Origin: Stigonema ocellatum SAG 48.90 = DSM 106950
GTDB lineage: Bacteria > Cyanobacteriota > Cyanobacteriia > Cyanobacteriales > Nostocaceae
Assembly: GCA_016903675.1 (NCBI GenBank)
Contig: JADQBA010000087.1
Coordinates: 1-38,638, forward strand
Length of the DNA: 38,638 nucleotides
Direction of reading: 5' to 3'
Shown here piece after piece: positions 32,233 through 38,638 of this stretch. The notes below the pieces were generated by a model, which worked only from the letters and a program-made list of their open reading frames with translations, was not told the origin of the DNA and searched no databases. Numbering within the stretch: the first letter of the stretch is position 1; every line of letters begins with the position of its first letter. The position numbers were made by a program, and so were the translations under genes.

Positions 32233-33189
32233 ATGGGATTGGGAATTCTCAAGGATGAAAAGTGGGTATCTGAACGGGAGCAAGAAGACTCAGAAGGCAA
32301 ATTTATCCGTCCATCAACAACTTTCCGCAATAAAATTACAGCGGATGGGACTTCGGGGTGGAAGGCTGAACCCAGGCGCTATCATCTCTATATTTCTTGG
32401 GCTTGTCCTTGGGCGTGTCGCACCGCAATTATGCGCCAGTTGAAAGGACTCGAAGATGTTGTCAGTATGTCGGTGGTAGCGCCGGAAATTCACAATAACG
32501 GCTGGGAATTTTCTGACGAACCAGGGTCTATTCCTGATACAGTCAATGGTACTCAGTATCTCTGGCAAATTTATCTCAAAGCTGACCCTAACTACAGCGG
32601 ACGGGTCACAGTGCCTGTTTTATGGGATACACAAACAGGCGCAATTGTCAACAATGAATCCCGCGAAATCATGCGGATGTTTGATACAGAATTCAATGAC
32701 TTCGCAAAAAAAGATGCAAATTTTTATCCAAAAGATTTGCAAAGAGTTGTTGACGAGACAATAGAAGCCATCTACCAACCTATTAATAACGGTGTGTACC
32801 GTGCAGGATTTGCTGGTAGTCAGTCAGCGTATGATGAAGCGGTGACAGAACTATTTGATGCTCTCGACTACTGGGAAAAAGTCTTAGCAGAGCAAAGATA
32901 TCTGTGTGGGGATCAAATAACTGAGGCGGACTGGTGTCTGTTTACCACCCTGTTTCGCTTCGATGCAGTTTACTATGTGCATTTCAAATGCAACTTACGC
33001 CGGATTGTAGATTATTCTAATTTGTGGAATTATCTCTTGGACCTCTACCAACAGCCTGGAGTTAGAGAAACTTGCAACCTTGACCACATTAAACGGCATT
33101 ATTACAAAAGTCATCCCAAGGTTAACCCAACTCGTATTGTCCCTATTGGACCGCTGATTGATTTTGATGAACCCCACAATCGTCATTAG
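32233..33189 (+). CDS. Glutathionyl-hydroquinone reductase (xi-class GST, YqjG/ECM4 family)
   Basis: A 318-residue enzyme expected to reduce glutathionyl-hydroquinones using an active-site Cys. The catalytic motif is SWACPWACRTAIMRQLKGLE; most relatives read CPWAHR, so the Cys-for-His change at CPWAC is worth noting. Other family stretches are LWQIYLKADPNYSGRVTVPV, IVNNESREIMRMF, and in the C-terminal helical domain YLCGDQITEADWCLFTTLFRFD and YYVHFKCNLRRI. A strong AAGGAGA precedes the ATG at 32233. It probably shares a transcript with gatC. Confidence 0.93.
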   Translation: MGLGILKDEKWVSEREQEDSEGKFIRPSTTFRNKITADGTSGWKAEPRRYHLYISWACPWACRTAIMRQLKGLEDVVSMSVVAPEIHNNGWEFSDEPGSIPDTVNGTQYLWQIYLKADPNYSGRVTVPVLWDTQTGAIVNNESREIMRMFDTEFNDFAKKDANFYPKDLQRVVDETIEAIYQPINNGVYRAGFAGSQSAYDEAVTELFDALDYWEKVLAEQRYLCGDQITEADWCLFTTLFRFDAVYYVHFKCNLRRIVDYSNLWNYLLDLYQQPGVRETCNLDHIKRHYYKSHPKVNPTRIVPIGPLIDFDEPHNRH

Positions 33190-33236
33190 TTAACTGTTGA
33201 CTGTTGACTGTTGACAGTTAACAGTCAACAGTTAAT
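33190..33236. repeat. TTGACTG palindromic tandem repeat between convergent genes
   Basis: Three TGTTGAC units followed by their inverted copies (ACAGTTAACAGTCAACAGTT) fill exactly the 47 bases between the hydroquinone reductase stop and the aroA stop. The structure can fold on either strand and may serve as a shared terminator. Confidence 0.8.
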
Positions 33237-34586
33237 TCATTGGCAAACTTGTTGTAGTGTAGCGTTGAATTCTGGGTAAGATACAGAGGCAGCTTCTGCT
33301 CGAAGAATTGTGGTAGTCCCAGAAGCGTTGAGAGCAGCAATTGCTAAGCTCATGGCAATGCGATGGTCTGTATGACTATCCACATGTGTACCAGTTAAGG
33401 GAGTACCGCCAGTAATGTCCATACCATCGGGTAATTCGTGTATTTGCGCCCCCATTTGGTTAAGTTGCTGCGCCATGACAGCAATGCGATCGCTTTCTTT
33501 TACCCGCAACTCAGATGCATCCCGAATTGTTGTGGTTCCTTTGGCAAAAATCGCCGCCACTGCCAAAATGGGAATTTCATCAATCAACCTGGGTATTATG
33601 TCCCCAGCAAGGGTACAACTATGCAAACCACTAGAACGCACCCGTAAATCAGCTACTGGTTCTCCAGCAACTTCACGCTGATTTTCTTGCTGGATGTCGG
33701 CTCCCATCATTGCTAAGGCATCTAAAATACCAGTACGAGTGGGATTAACACCCACATTTTCAATCACTAGTTCAGAATCTGGTACAATAGCCCCAGCTAC
33801 CAACCAAAAGGCGGCTGAACTGATATCCCCTGGTACAATGACTTTTTGCCCCACAAGTTGAGCAGGACCATTGATGGTAACACTGTTGGTTTCTGGATCA
33901 CTCACTAATTCTGCGCCAAACGCCCGTAGCATTCGTTCGCTATGGTCACGAGATAGCGCAGGTTCGGTAACGATAGTTTGTCCCTCAACACTCAAACCCG
34001 CAAGGAGAATACAGGATTTAACTTGAGCAGAGGCGATGGGAGAATTGTAGTGAATTGGTTGAAGAGATTTTCCTTGAACTGCTAGGGGTGCTAAGGAATT
34101 ATCTTTTCGCCCCCATATTTGTGCTCCCATTTGTTGTAAAGGTTTGACAACACGGGACATAGGGCGCGATCGCAAGGAACTGTCGCCCGTTATAGTAAAA
34201 AACCGCCCAGGATGAGATGCCAAAAGTCCTAGCATAAGTCGCAAGGTGGTACCAGAGTTACCAGCATTCAACACATCAGCAGGTTCTTGTAAATTCCCCA
34301 AACCAATACCTAAGACATGGACTAATTCTGTATTCAGTTCCGAAATTTCTGCCCCCATAGCTTGAAAACAGCTAGCTGTACTGCGGGGGTCTTCTCCTAA
34401 AAGTAGTCCTTGGATCTGGGTTTCTCCTTGGGCTATAGCACCCAACATCAAAGCTCTATGAGATATGGATTTATCCCCCGGAACCCTGATCCGACCCTGT
34501 AAACATAACCCCGAAGGGGGTCGCTGAATTATTAAGTTGTGAGAAACGTTTTGTTGGGTTTCTACGGTTATAACAGAAGCCGACAT
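33237..34586 (-). CDS. aroA: 3-phosphoshikimate 1-carboxyvinyltransferase (EPSP synthase)
   Basis: Sixth step of the shikimate pathway: joins phosphoenolpyruvate to shikimate-3-phosphate; target of glyphosate. The 449-residue protein has GDKSISHRALMLGAIAQGET, NAGNSGTTLRLMLGLLASHP, the region SLRSRPMSRVVKPLQQMGA, VKSCILLAGL, ISSAAFWLVAGA, and ASELRVKESDRIAVMAQQL. The Ala in place of the plant-type Gly (LLASHPG rather than NAGTAMR) points to the class II, more glyphosate-tolerant form; this last point is inference. Start ATG 34586 (MSASVITVETQ). Confidence 0.96.
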   Translation of the reverse strand: MSASVITVETQQNVSHNLIIQRPPSGLCLQGRIRVPGDKSISHRALMLGAIAQGETQIQGLLLGEDPRSTASCFQAMGAEISELNTELVHVLGIGLGNLQEPADVLNAGNSGTTLRLMLGLLASHPGRFFTITGDSSLRSRPMSRVVKPLQQMGAQIWGRKDNSLAPLAVQGKSLQPIHYNSPIASAQVKSCILLAGLSVEGQTIVTEPALSRDHSERMLRAFGAELVSDPETNSVTINGPAQLVGQKVIVPGDISSAAFWLVAGAIVPDSELVIENVGVNPTRTGILDALAMMGADIQQENQREVAGEPVADLRVRSSGLHSCTLAGDIIPRLIDEIPILAVAAIFAKGTTTIRDASELRVKESDRIAVMAQQLNQMGAQIHELPDGMDITGGTPLTGTHVDSHTDHRIAMSLAIAALNASGTTTILRAEAASVSYPEFNATLQQVCQ

Positions 34587-34683
34587 TAGGATAAACTGGC
34601 GTGTGACTGCTAGTATCCTATCGTGTTCCCTGACTTTCTAGCTCTGTGAGTATTGATTGATTTTATTTCATAGCTGCGCTCCC

Positions 34684-35226
34684 ATGCTGACTCATCACCG
34701 CAAGCCCGTGTTACTATCACTAATTTCCACAGACCTACCAATTTGGTCTGTTCTAGAAACCGCTGCAACACTGTATCAGAAAGACAGCAACCGATTTCAT
34801 TTACTGTTGACAGCACCACCTGTTAAAGGCTGCAATGTGGCTAACCACATCAGCCAAGAAAATACGCTTATTTCCAACAAGCCGGACTCTGGGAGTCTAC
34901 ACCTAGAAACGAGCAACACCCACGTCCCTAATGGACCGAGGATCTTATGGCTGGAAATTTCCTCCTACCGGGTCATCATGACCATGCAAGGTAACGCTCA
35001 GTTGAGTTACCGTCACTTCTGGGAACAGGGTGTTTATGGAGTTAGTCGTTATTGGTTGCCTACAGAGTCTTTGCAACCTAACGACCCTATTCGCTTACGT
35101 AATTTTACTCGTAATCTGAAGCTCAACGGACACCCTTTACCAGAGCATTTACGCCTGGAATACGAATTGTGGGCAGGAAAAGTCCAAATGGGATGCTACA
35201 TCCTAAATTTGGAAATTAAACACTAA
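34684..35226 (+). CDS. Conserved cyanobacterial protein, unknown (possibly chorismate lyase-like)
   Basis: A 180-residue soluble protein starting MLTHHRKPVLLSLISTDLPIW at ATG 34684; the frame extends to a TTG at 34657. Notable stretches are PRILWLEISSYRVIMTMQGN, SYRHFWEQGVYGVSRYWLP and LNGHPLPEHLRLEYELWAGK. The last part recalls the beta-sheet of chorismate lyase/UbiC-like folds, but I cannot confirm this. It is transcribed divergently from aroA with about 100 bases between. Confidence 0.68.
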   Translation: MLTHHRKPVLLSLISTDLPIWSVLETAATLYQKDSNRFHLLLTAPPVKGCNVANHISQENTLISNKPDSGSLHLETSNTHVPNGPRILWLEISSYRVIMTMQGNAQLSYRHFWEQGVYGVSRYWLPTESLQPNDPIRLRNFTRNLKLNGHPLPEHLRLEYELWAGKVQMGCYILNLEIKH

Positions 35227-35234
35227 TTTCTTTA

Positions 35235-35289
35235 GTAGGGTGGGCACTGCCCACCATATCCCGGTTTTGGTGGGCACTGCCCACCCTAC
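35235..35289. repeat. TGGTGGGCA palindrome family, copy 3 (double unit)
   Basis: GTAGGGTGGGCACTGCCCACCA (35235-35256, quoted in two parts: GTAGGGTGGGCA, CTGCCCACCA) and its exact complement (35268-35289) enclose TATCCCGGTTT. Each arm is itself largely palindromic. Confidence 0.8.
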
Positions 35290-35325
35290 TTAAAATTTGG
35301 TGTTGCTGATTGACGGTATGAAAAT

Positions 35326-35383
35326 CTCACGCAAAGACGCAAAGACGCAAAAAAACCTTGGCGTCTTTGCGCCTTTGCGTGAG
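35326..35383. repeat. CGCAAAGACG inverted repeat
   Basis: Left arm CTCACGCAAAGACGCAAAGA plus CGC (35326-35348) and right arm 35361-35383 pair nearly throughout, with one mismatch, around AAAAAAACCTTG. The TTGGCGTCTT core also appears in the element at 5550-5633. Confidence 0.75.
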
Positions 35384-35445
35384 GCTAAAAATAATTCATA
35401 CTTGAATTCAGCAACGCCTAAAATTTTTCATGAATCATTTAGTTT

Positions 35446-35467
35446 TGGTGGGCAGTGCCCACCCTAC
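35446..35467. repeat. TGGTGGGCA palindrome family, copy 4
   Basis: A single unit TGGTGGGCAGTGCCCACC followed by CTAC, flanked on both sides by CATGAAT(C/G)ATTTAG direct repeats. Confidence 0.75.
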
Positions 35468-35567
35468 TTAAAATTTTTCATGAATGATTTAGGATTGCTA
35501 TAGTTCTGGTTTTTTGTGCCGATCTACTTAGTCTAATATAGCAATTATTGGTATTTTATAAAACCTA

Positions 35568-36035
35568 TCAATCAAACCAACCCGGTTTATTTGGTTGCAG
35601 AAAATTGCTCGACTGGGGTTGGATGGGAGTCCGAGGCGGGGTGGATGCTGGTTGATTTCGCACAAGGAGCAAAGGAATACTAAGAACTCCAAAAATTATA
35701 ACCGCTGCGGTCATCACCCAAACAGGTAAGCGGTTAGGTTGATAGTCCCCTTGTTCAATTTGCCAGAAAGCCTGATTATATCGCCAAGCTGCGATTACGA
35801 GCGTAACAATACCAAAGATTACCAAAGAAATGCCCAACTCTTCTGAGTCGAAATAGGGATTTGGCAATGGTTCCTGTTGAGCCAGAGCAATATTCAGCTG
35901 GTGTACAAATAGACCAAATCGAGCAATTGCAAAACCAAAGCCAATTAATGATATTGAAGTACGTACCCAAGCTAGAAATGTTCGCTCGTTCGCTTGATGC
36001 TCTCTTTGACGGTCAATTTTGGGTATTTTGTCCAT
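35568..36035 (-). CDS. DUF202 (YidH-family) membrane protein
   Basis: A 155-residue inner-membrane protein. The DUF202 signature ANERTFLAWVRTSISLIGFGF occurs near residue 18, in the first helix. Two further helices follow (LGISLVIFGIVTLVIAAW and VWVMTAAVIIFGVLSIPLLL) and a Pro-rich tail. Function is not known. The ATG at 36035 (MDKIPKIDRQRE) is preferred to one ten codons upstream. Confidence 0.9.
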   Translation of the reverse strand: MDKIPKIDRQREHQANERTFLAWVRTSISLIGFGFAIARFGLFVHQLNIALAQQEPLPNPYFDSEELGISLVIFGIVTLVIAAWRYNQAFWQIEQGDYQPNRLPVWVMTAAVIIFGVLSIPLLLVRNQPASTPPRTPIQPQSSNFLQPNKPGWFD

Positions 36036-36173
36036 AACACAAATTCTGTTCCCTTGGAATAACAAGAGAACACTGCCCTCTGCGTGGAAACGCGTTTTGA
36101 ACGCAGCGCCTAGCCAATGCTATCACAGAGGCAGCAGCCAAAACGAGATTGGCGAATTGCCTCCTGACTTTAT

Positions 36174-36404
36174 TTACAGGCTTCTCAACAGACCAAAGAT
36201 GCCATGTCCAGTAAACACTTCTAATGCTATGAGAGATACAAAACCAATCATTGCTAAACGACCGTTCAGCATTTCGGCATAGGGTGTAAACCCAGTGCGA
36301 TCGCCTTGCTCATCTATATAAACTTTTGGCTCGACGGCAAAGTTGTTCAATTTACCTGCTTCGTCAATAATCATACCGTTTGCACGCATCGTAAATGTCC
36401 TCAT
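36174..36404 (-). CDS. High-light-inducible / chlorophyll a-b binding-like protein (HLIP)
   Basis: A 76-residue single-helix thylakoid protein of the HLIP/SCP family, which binds chlorophyll and carotenoid and protects photosystems in high light. The diagnostic helix carries the ExxNGRxAMxG motif, here AEMLNGRLAMIGFVSLIALE followed by VFTGHGIFGLL. The N-terminal 40 residues are polar, typical of the longer HliA/B-like forms. The ATG at 36404 has AGGAA upstream; a second ATG at 36389 is possible. It is upstream of the DUF202 gene on the same strand with about 138 bases between. Confidence 0.93.
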   Translation of the reverse strand: MRTFTMRANGMIIDEAGKLNNFAVEPKVYIDEQGDRTGFTPYAEMLNGRLAMIGFVSLIALEVFTGHGIFGLLRSL

Positions 36405-36769
36405 GAGATAATTCCTGTTATGTAAATAAGTGTAACAGCTTTATTAATTTATGTAAATTTTTTTATGACACCCGTAGTCTACTTGGAGACGGTTACTCAA
36501 AACTTAAACTTTGCTTGTGGTTTATGGGAGGTTCAACCGCTTGCGGGCACCAAATCGAAACAGCTTATCTGGTAGTATCGCTTTCAGGCGAGGCAACCAT
36601 TGCGCCTCATTGCCAACACGATACCGTAATCGCGGCGACTGGCTTTGTGCTACAAACATTAAGTTATGTTAAGCGCAGTTGGCATTCATGCGATCGTGAC
36701 GATGCCACAGGCTTGCCAATCCCAAAGTCTACGCACACTATGTGCAAGTCAGAGTAAAACTCAGAGAAG
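36405..36769. other. Unassigned stretch upstream of the HLIP gene
   Basis: The first 75 bases are the A/T-rich upstream region of the HLIP gene. From about 36480 to 36757 the composition becomes more G/C-rich and coding-like, with an 80-codon open frame on the plus strand from 36515. I recognise no family in any frame and see no ribosome-binding site. Confidence 0.4.
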
Positions 36770-37759
36770 CTATTTGCAGTTAACCCCTGTTAATTCAGGA
36801 AAAAACTCCTTTGCAGCACAAGACACTAACATAGGATCTTCAATAGGGGGATTCGTATGTGCAACAATGTGAGCCGCACTAACTTTTTTGAGAGTCCATT
36901 GAAAATCTTCTTTCCTATTATCAGCAATACTTTTTACCCTAGTGTAGAAATATTCGCCCCTCGCCAAACGATTAGAACCTTGTTCTGCATCGCAGCTATA
37001 GGTGTCATGTTCATTCGATAGAGGTTTGTTATCTTTCGTACCTAAAATTATTGTCATTCGTATGCTAAACGCCCTTTTCAGGTCCACAGATGGCAGTTGA
37101 TCTCCGGTTTCTTTCTTGAAACCGCAGGGATAGTCCGTATGCTTTGAGGGTATTGTGTACGAACCAGCCTCTGCTGCAACAGCCAAATTGATCCGGGCCT
37201 GGGGCATAAAGATGACCATTCGATGTACGAACTGTGCGCCAGCAGAGTGACCATAGAGATAGTAATTGGTTGCGTTGACTTTGGTGCTTCTTTTCACAAA
37301 CTCAAAAATATTTTCAATTTCCGTAAACGCCCAGTGGTCTTGGGGATTTAGCGTCTTAAGGTCTTCTGTAAACATATTGCCAAGATTATACCCTGTAGCT
37401 AAAGGGAACCACTTTTGCTCAAACTGGGGAGCAAGCAGGATAAAATTTGAATTGTCGCTGCCATTGCGGTTGTAGATATTTCTCCAGTCATTTCTATAAT
37501 TTTCGGCATTCCGTTTTTCGCCGTGCATGGCGAATACCACTTTGGTATTTGGCAGCAATTGATTAGGTAAGTAGTAGTAAATAGGGATAGAGAAATTACC
37601 AGCTTCAACCTTGTAAAGGAAACAGCCCTCTCCCGGATTCAACACTCTTAAAGTACAAGTATTATTTGAATGTGTTGAGACTGACTTAGATGCGTTGACT
37701 AGATGAGCAAAATAAAAGTAGAGAAAAGCACTCGTAATCAAAGCCAACAATTGTTTCAT
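36770..37759 (-). CDS. Secreted alpha/beta-hydrolase (esterase/depolymerase-like)
   Basis: A 329-residue exported protein. MKQLLALITSAFLYFYFAHL is a signal peptide starting at ATG 37759; the frame is open back to 37807 but that start weakens the signal. The nucleophile elbow YLYGHSAGAQFVHR is clear, and the oxyanion region VVFAMHGEKRNAENYRNDW is like that of polyhydroxyalkanoate-depolymerase and feruloyl-esterase-type enzymes. The catalytic Asp may lie in IILGTKDNKPL and the His in VSAAHIVAHTNPP. Six Cys in the mature part suggest disulfides. The substrate is unknown. Confidence 0.8.
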   Translation of the reverse strand: MKQLLALITSAFLYFYFAHLVNASKSVSTHSNNTCTLRVLNPGEGCFLYKVEAGNFSIPIYYYLPNQLLPNTKVVFAMHGEKRNAENYRNDWRNIYNRNGSDNSNFILLAPQFEQKWFPLATGYNLGNMFTEDLKTLNPQDHWAFTEIENIFEFVKRSTKVNATNYYLYGHSAGAQFVHRMVIFMPQARINLAVAAEAGSYTIPSKHTDYPCGFKKETGDQLPSVDLKRAFSIRMTIILGTKDNKPLSNEHDTYSCDAEQGSNRLARGEYFYTRVKSIADNRKEDFQWTLKKVSAAHIVAHTNPPIEDPMLVSCAAKEFFPELTGVNCK

Positions 37760-37927
37760 AAACCAAAACCTCTTATTCGTCATTTTTGAGTTGTGTTGCA
37801 AAAACAATTTGAGGAACTGCCTGTGACTCTGGCTAAATGTTTTTCGGATAAACTCTGGAAAGTCTGACCATTGAGATATTTGCCCCTAACGATCCGTTGG
37901 GAGAAATAACCCAAATTATAATTTTTT

Positions 37928-38479
37928 TTAGTTATTAATATACTGCGTTGCAAGTAAGTATTTTAGGAGAATCTCTTTGTCAAGAGGTTCTTGAATTACG
38001 TTATTTCTGCCAATTAACCTACTTAAAACTCTAATGGCAGCTTCATGACTTTCTTGACCTCCATTGGATGCCGAATAGTGCGTTAAAACGTAGGGATGTA
38101 TCAACTGCTCAAATAAATCAACGGCGGTCTCCATGACACAACAATCTGTATCAATACCACAAATGAACACAGTATCAATTTTATTACGTTTTAAAAATGC
38201 TATTGTTTCCTGATTAACACTGCTGTATGTGTATTTATCGAAAACCACCTTTGCAAAAGGTTGAAGGGGATCAGCTAACTTCCTCTCTTGCTCGGATATA
38301 AGATGTTGCCAGTTTAGAAACTTCACCCAAGGGCTGTCAAGGGTATTAAGAAACCTAGTAAACACAACGAAGTCAAAGATAGACTGATTCAGCAAAGACT
38401 CTATTCGCTTAACGACATGTTCAGTGCTTTCTCTAATAAAGCCGTTCTGGACATCGATGACAAAAATACACGACTTCAT
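37928..38479 (-). CDS. Isochorismatase-family cysteine hydrolase
   Basis: A 183-residue cytosolic hydrolase. The catalytic triad of the family is visible: Asp9 in FVIDVQNGF, Lys82 in VFDKYTYS and Cys114 in CGIDTDCCVMETA. Members act on isochorismate, nicotinamide or other amides; the specific substrate cannot be told. The ATG at 38479 (MKSCIFVID) is chosen over one eleven codons earlier because it fits the family start. The 168-base gap to the preceding hydrolase gene holds nothing recognised. Confidence 0.9.
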   Translation of the reverse strand: MKSCIFVIDVQNGFIRESTEHVVKRIESLLNQSIFDFVVFTRFLNTLDSPWVKFLNWQHLISEQERKLADPLQPFAKVVFDKYTYSSVNQETIAFLKRNKIDTVFICGIDTDCCVMETAVDLFEQLIHPYVLTHYSASNGGQESHEAAIRVLSRLIGRNNVIQEPLDKEILLKYLLATQYINN

Positions 38480-38592
38480 TTGTTTCACCTTGGATGAATT
38501 CTTATTAAGCATACTAAAAAACTGAATTACCCAACCTGAATAACGAGAATAAATTACGTTTAGTTACAAATTTATAATTTTCCATAACCCTC

Positions 38593-38620
38593 GTAGAGAC
38601 GCGATTAATCGCGTCTCTAC
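38593..38620. repeat. 28-bp palindrome, GTAGAGAC family
   Basis: Perfect palindrome with half GTAGAGACGCGATT, the same outer eight bases and total length as the one at 21807-21834 but a different core. Confidence 0.85.
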
Positions 38621-38638
38621 AAAATCGTGATTTTCACA

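Larger units (their letters stand above)
35227..35567. other. Gap composed of repeat elements
   Basis: No gene. In order: a large GTGGGCA inverted repeat (35235-35289), a CGCAAAGACG inverted repeat (35326-35383), a copy of TGGTGGGCAGTGCCCACC (35446-35467), and an end AGGATTGCTATA (35491-35502). AAAATTTTTCATGAAT occurs twice, at about 35420 and 35469, bracketing the third element. Confidence 0.7.

Noticed and set aside
36515..36757. 80-codon plus-strand ORF as a real gene
   Set aside because: No start signal and no recognised family; kept only as an unexplained stretch.

Overview
The window looks like the chromosome of a filamentous, probably heterocyst-forming cyanobacterium (Nostocales type). 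The evidence is photosystem I assembly factor Ycf3, a high-light-inducible (HLIP) protein, a cyanobacterial 4-Cys Ser/Thr kinase, a PGM1-related peptide ligase, more than twenty copies of the HIP1 octamer GCGATCGC, and very many short tandem repeats of the GGGGAGT and GAGTTAG kind typical of Nostocales. The exact species cannot be named from this alone.

Layout. 1-5300: leftward prmA, serA and panB, then a beta-propeller protein, separated by tandem-repeat arrays. 5300-6016: a gene-free block of palindromic elements. 6017-7771: an SGNH hydrolase and a Uma2 nuclease-like gene coupled by ATGA, overlapped tail to tail by a 2'-5' RNA ligase-like gene. 8092-10073: rightward YciI-like gene, the SRP RNA (ffs), a small helical protein, a Cys-rich protein and queF. 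10177-11623: a leftward amino-acid-type binding lipoprotein and an unknown protein with H and N-C motifs. 12306-13158: a small membrane protein facing a fatty acid hydroxylase-like protein. 13689-16217: a large double-RCK potassium channel-like protein. 16337-19645: a DMFase-beta-like protein with repeats inserted in its coding sequence, a small conserved protein and an SDR. 20192-25426: peptide ligase, DUF5615/DUF433 toxin-antitoxin-like pair, 4-Cys kinase, pentapeptide-repeat protein. 25655-30599: M20 amidohydrolase, hemerythrin protein, DUF2993 remnant, DUF2231, DUF167, GST. 30801-31198: a SRAP (YedK/HMCES) gene destroyed by a small element. 31327-34586: ycf3, gatC, glutathionyl-hydroquinone reductase-like gene, aroA. 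34684-38479: unknown cyanobacterial protein, DUF202, HLIP, secreted esterase-like protein, isochorismatase-like hydrolase.

Most genes are single housekeeping or accessory genes rather than one pathway. Amino acid and cofactor supply is represented by serA, panB and aroA, translation by prmA, queF, gatC and ffs, and photosynthesis and stress by ycf3, HLIP, hemerythrin, SDR and the GSTs. I found no phage, CRISPR array, tRNA or rRNA.

The most striking feature is the repeat landscape. (1) Tandem arrays sit directly against stop codons of at least a dozen genes. (2) A family of roughly 95-200 bp elements has matched TATAGC...GCTATA ends, and one copy sits in the broken SRAP gene. (3) At least three further palindrome families are present, one of which entered a coding sequence in frame. 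Product names come from recognising motifs by eye; no database search was run.
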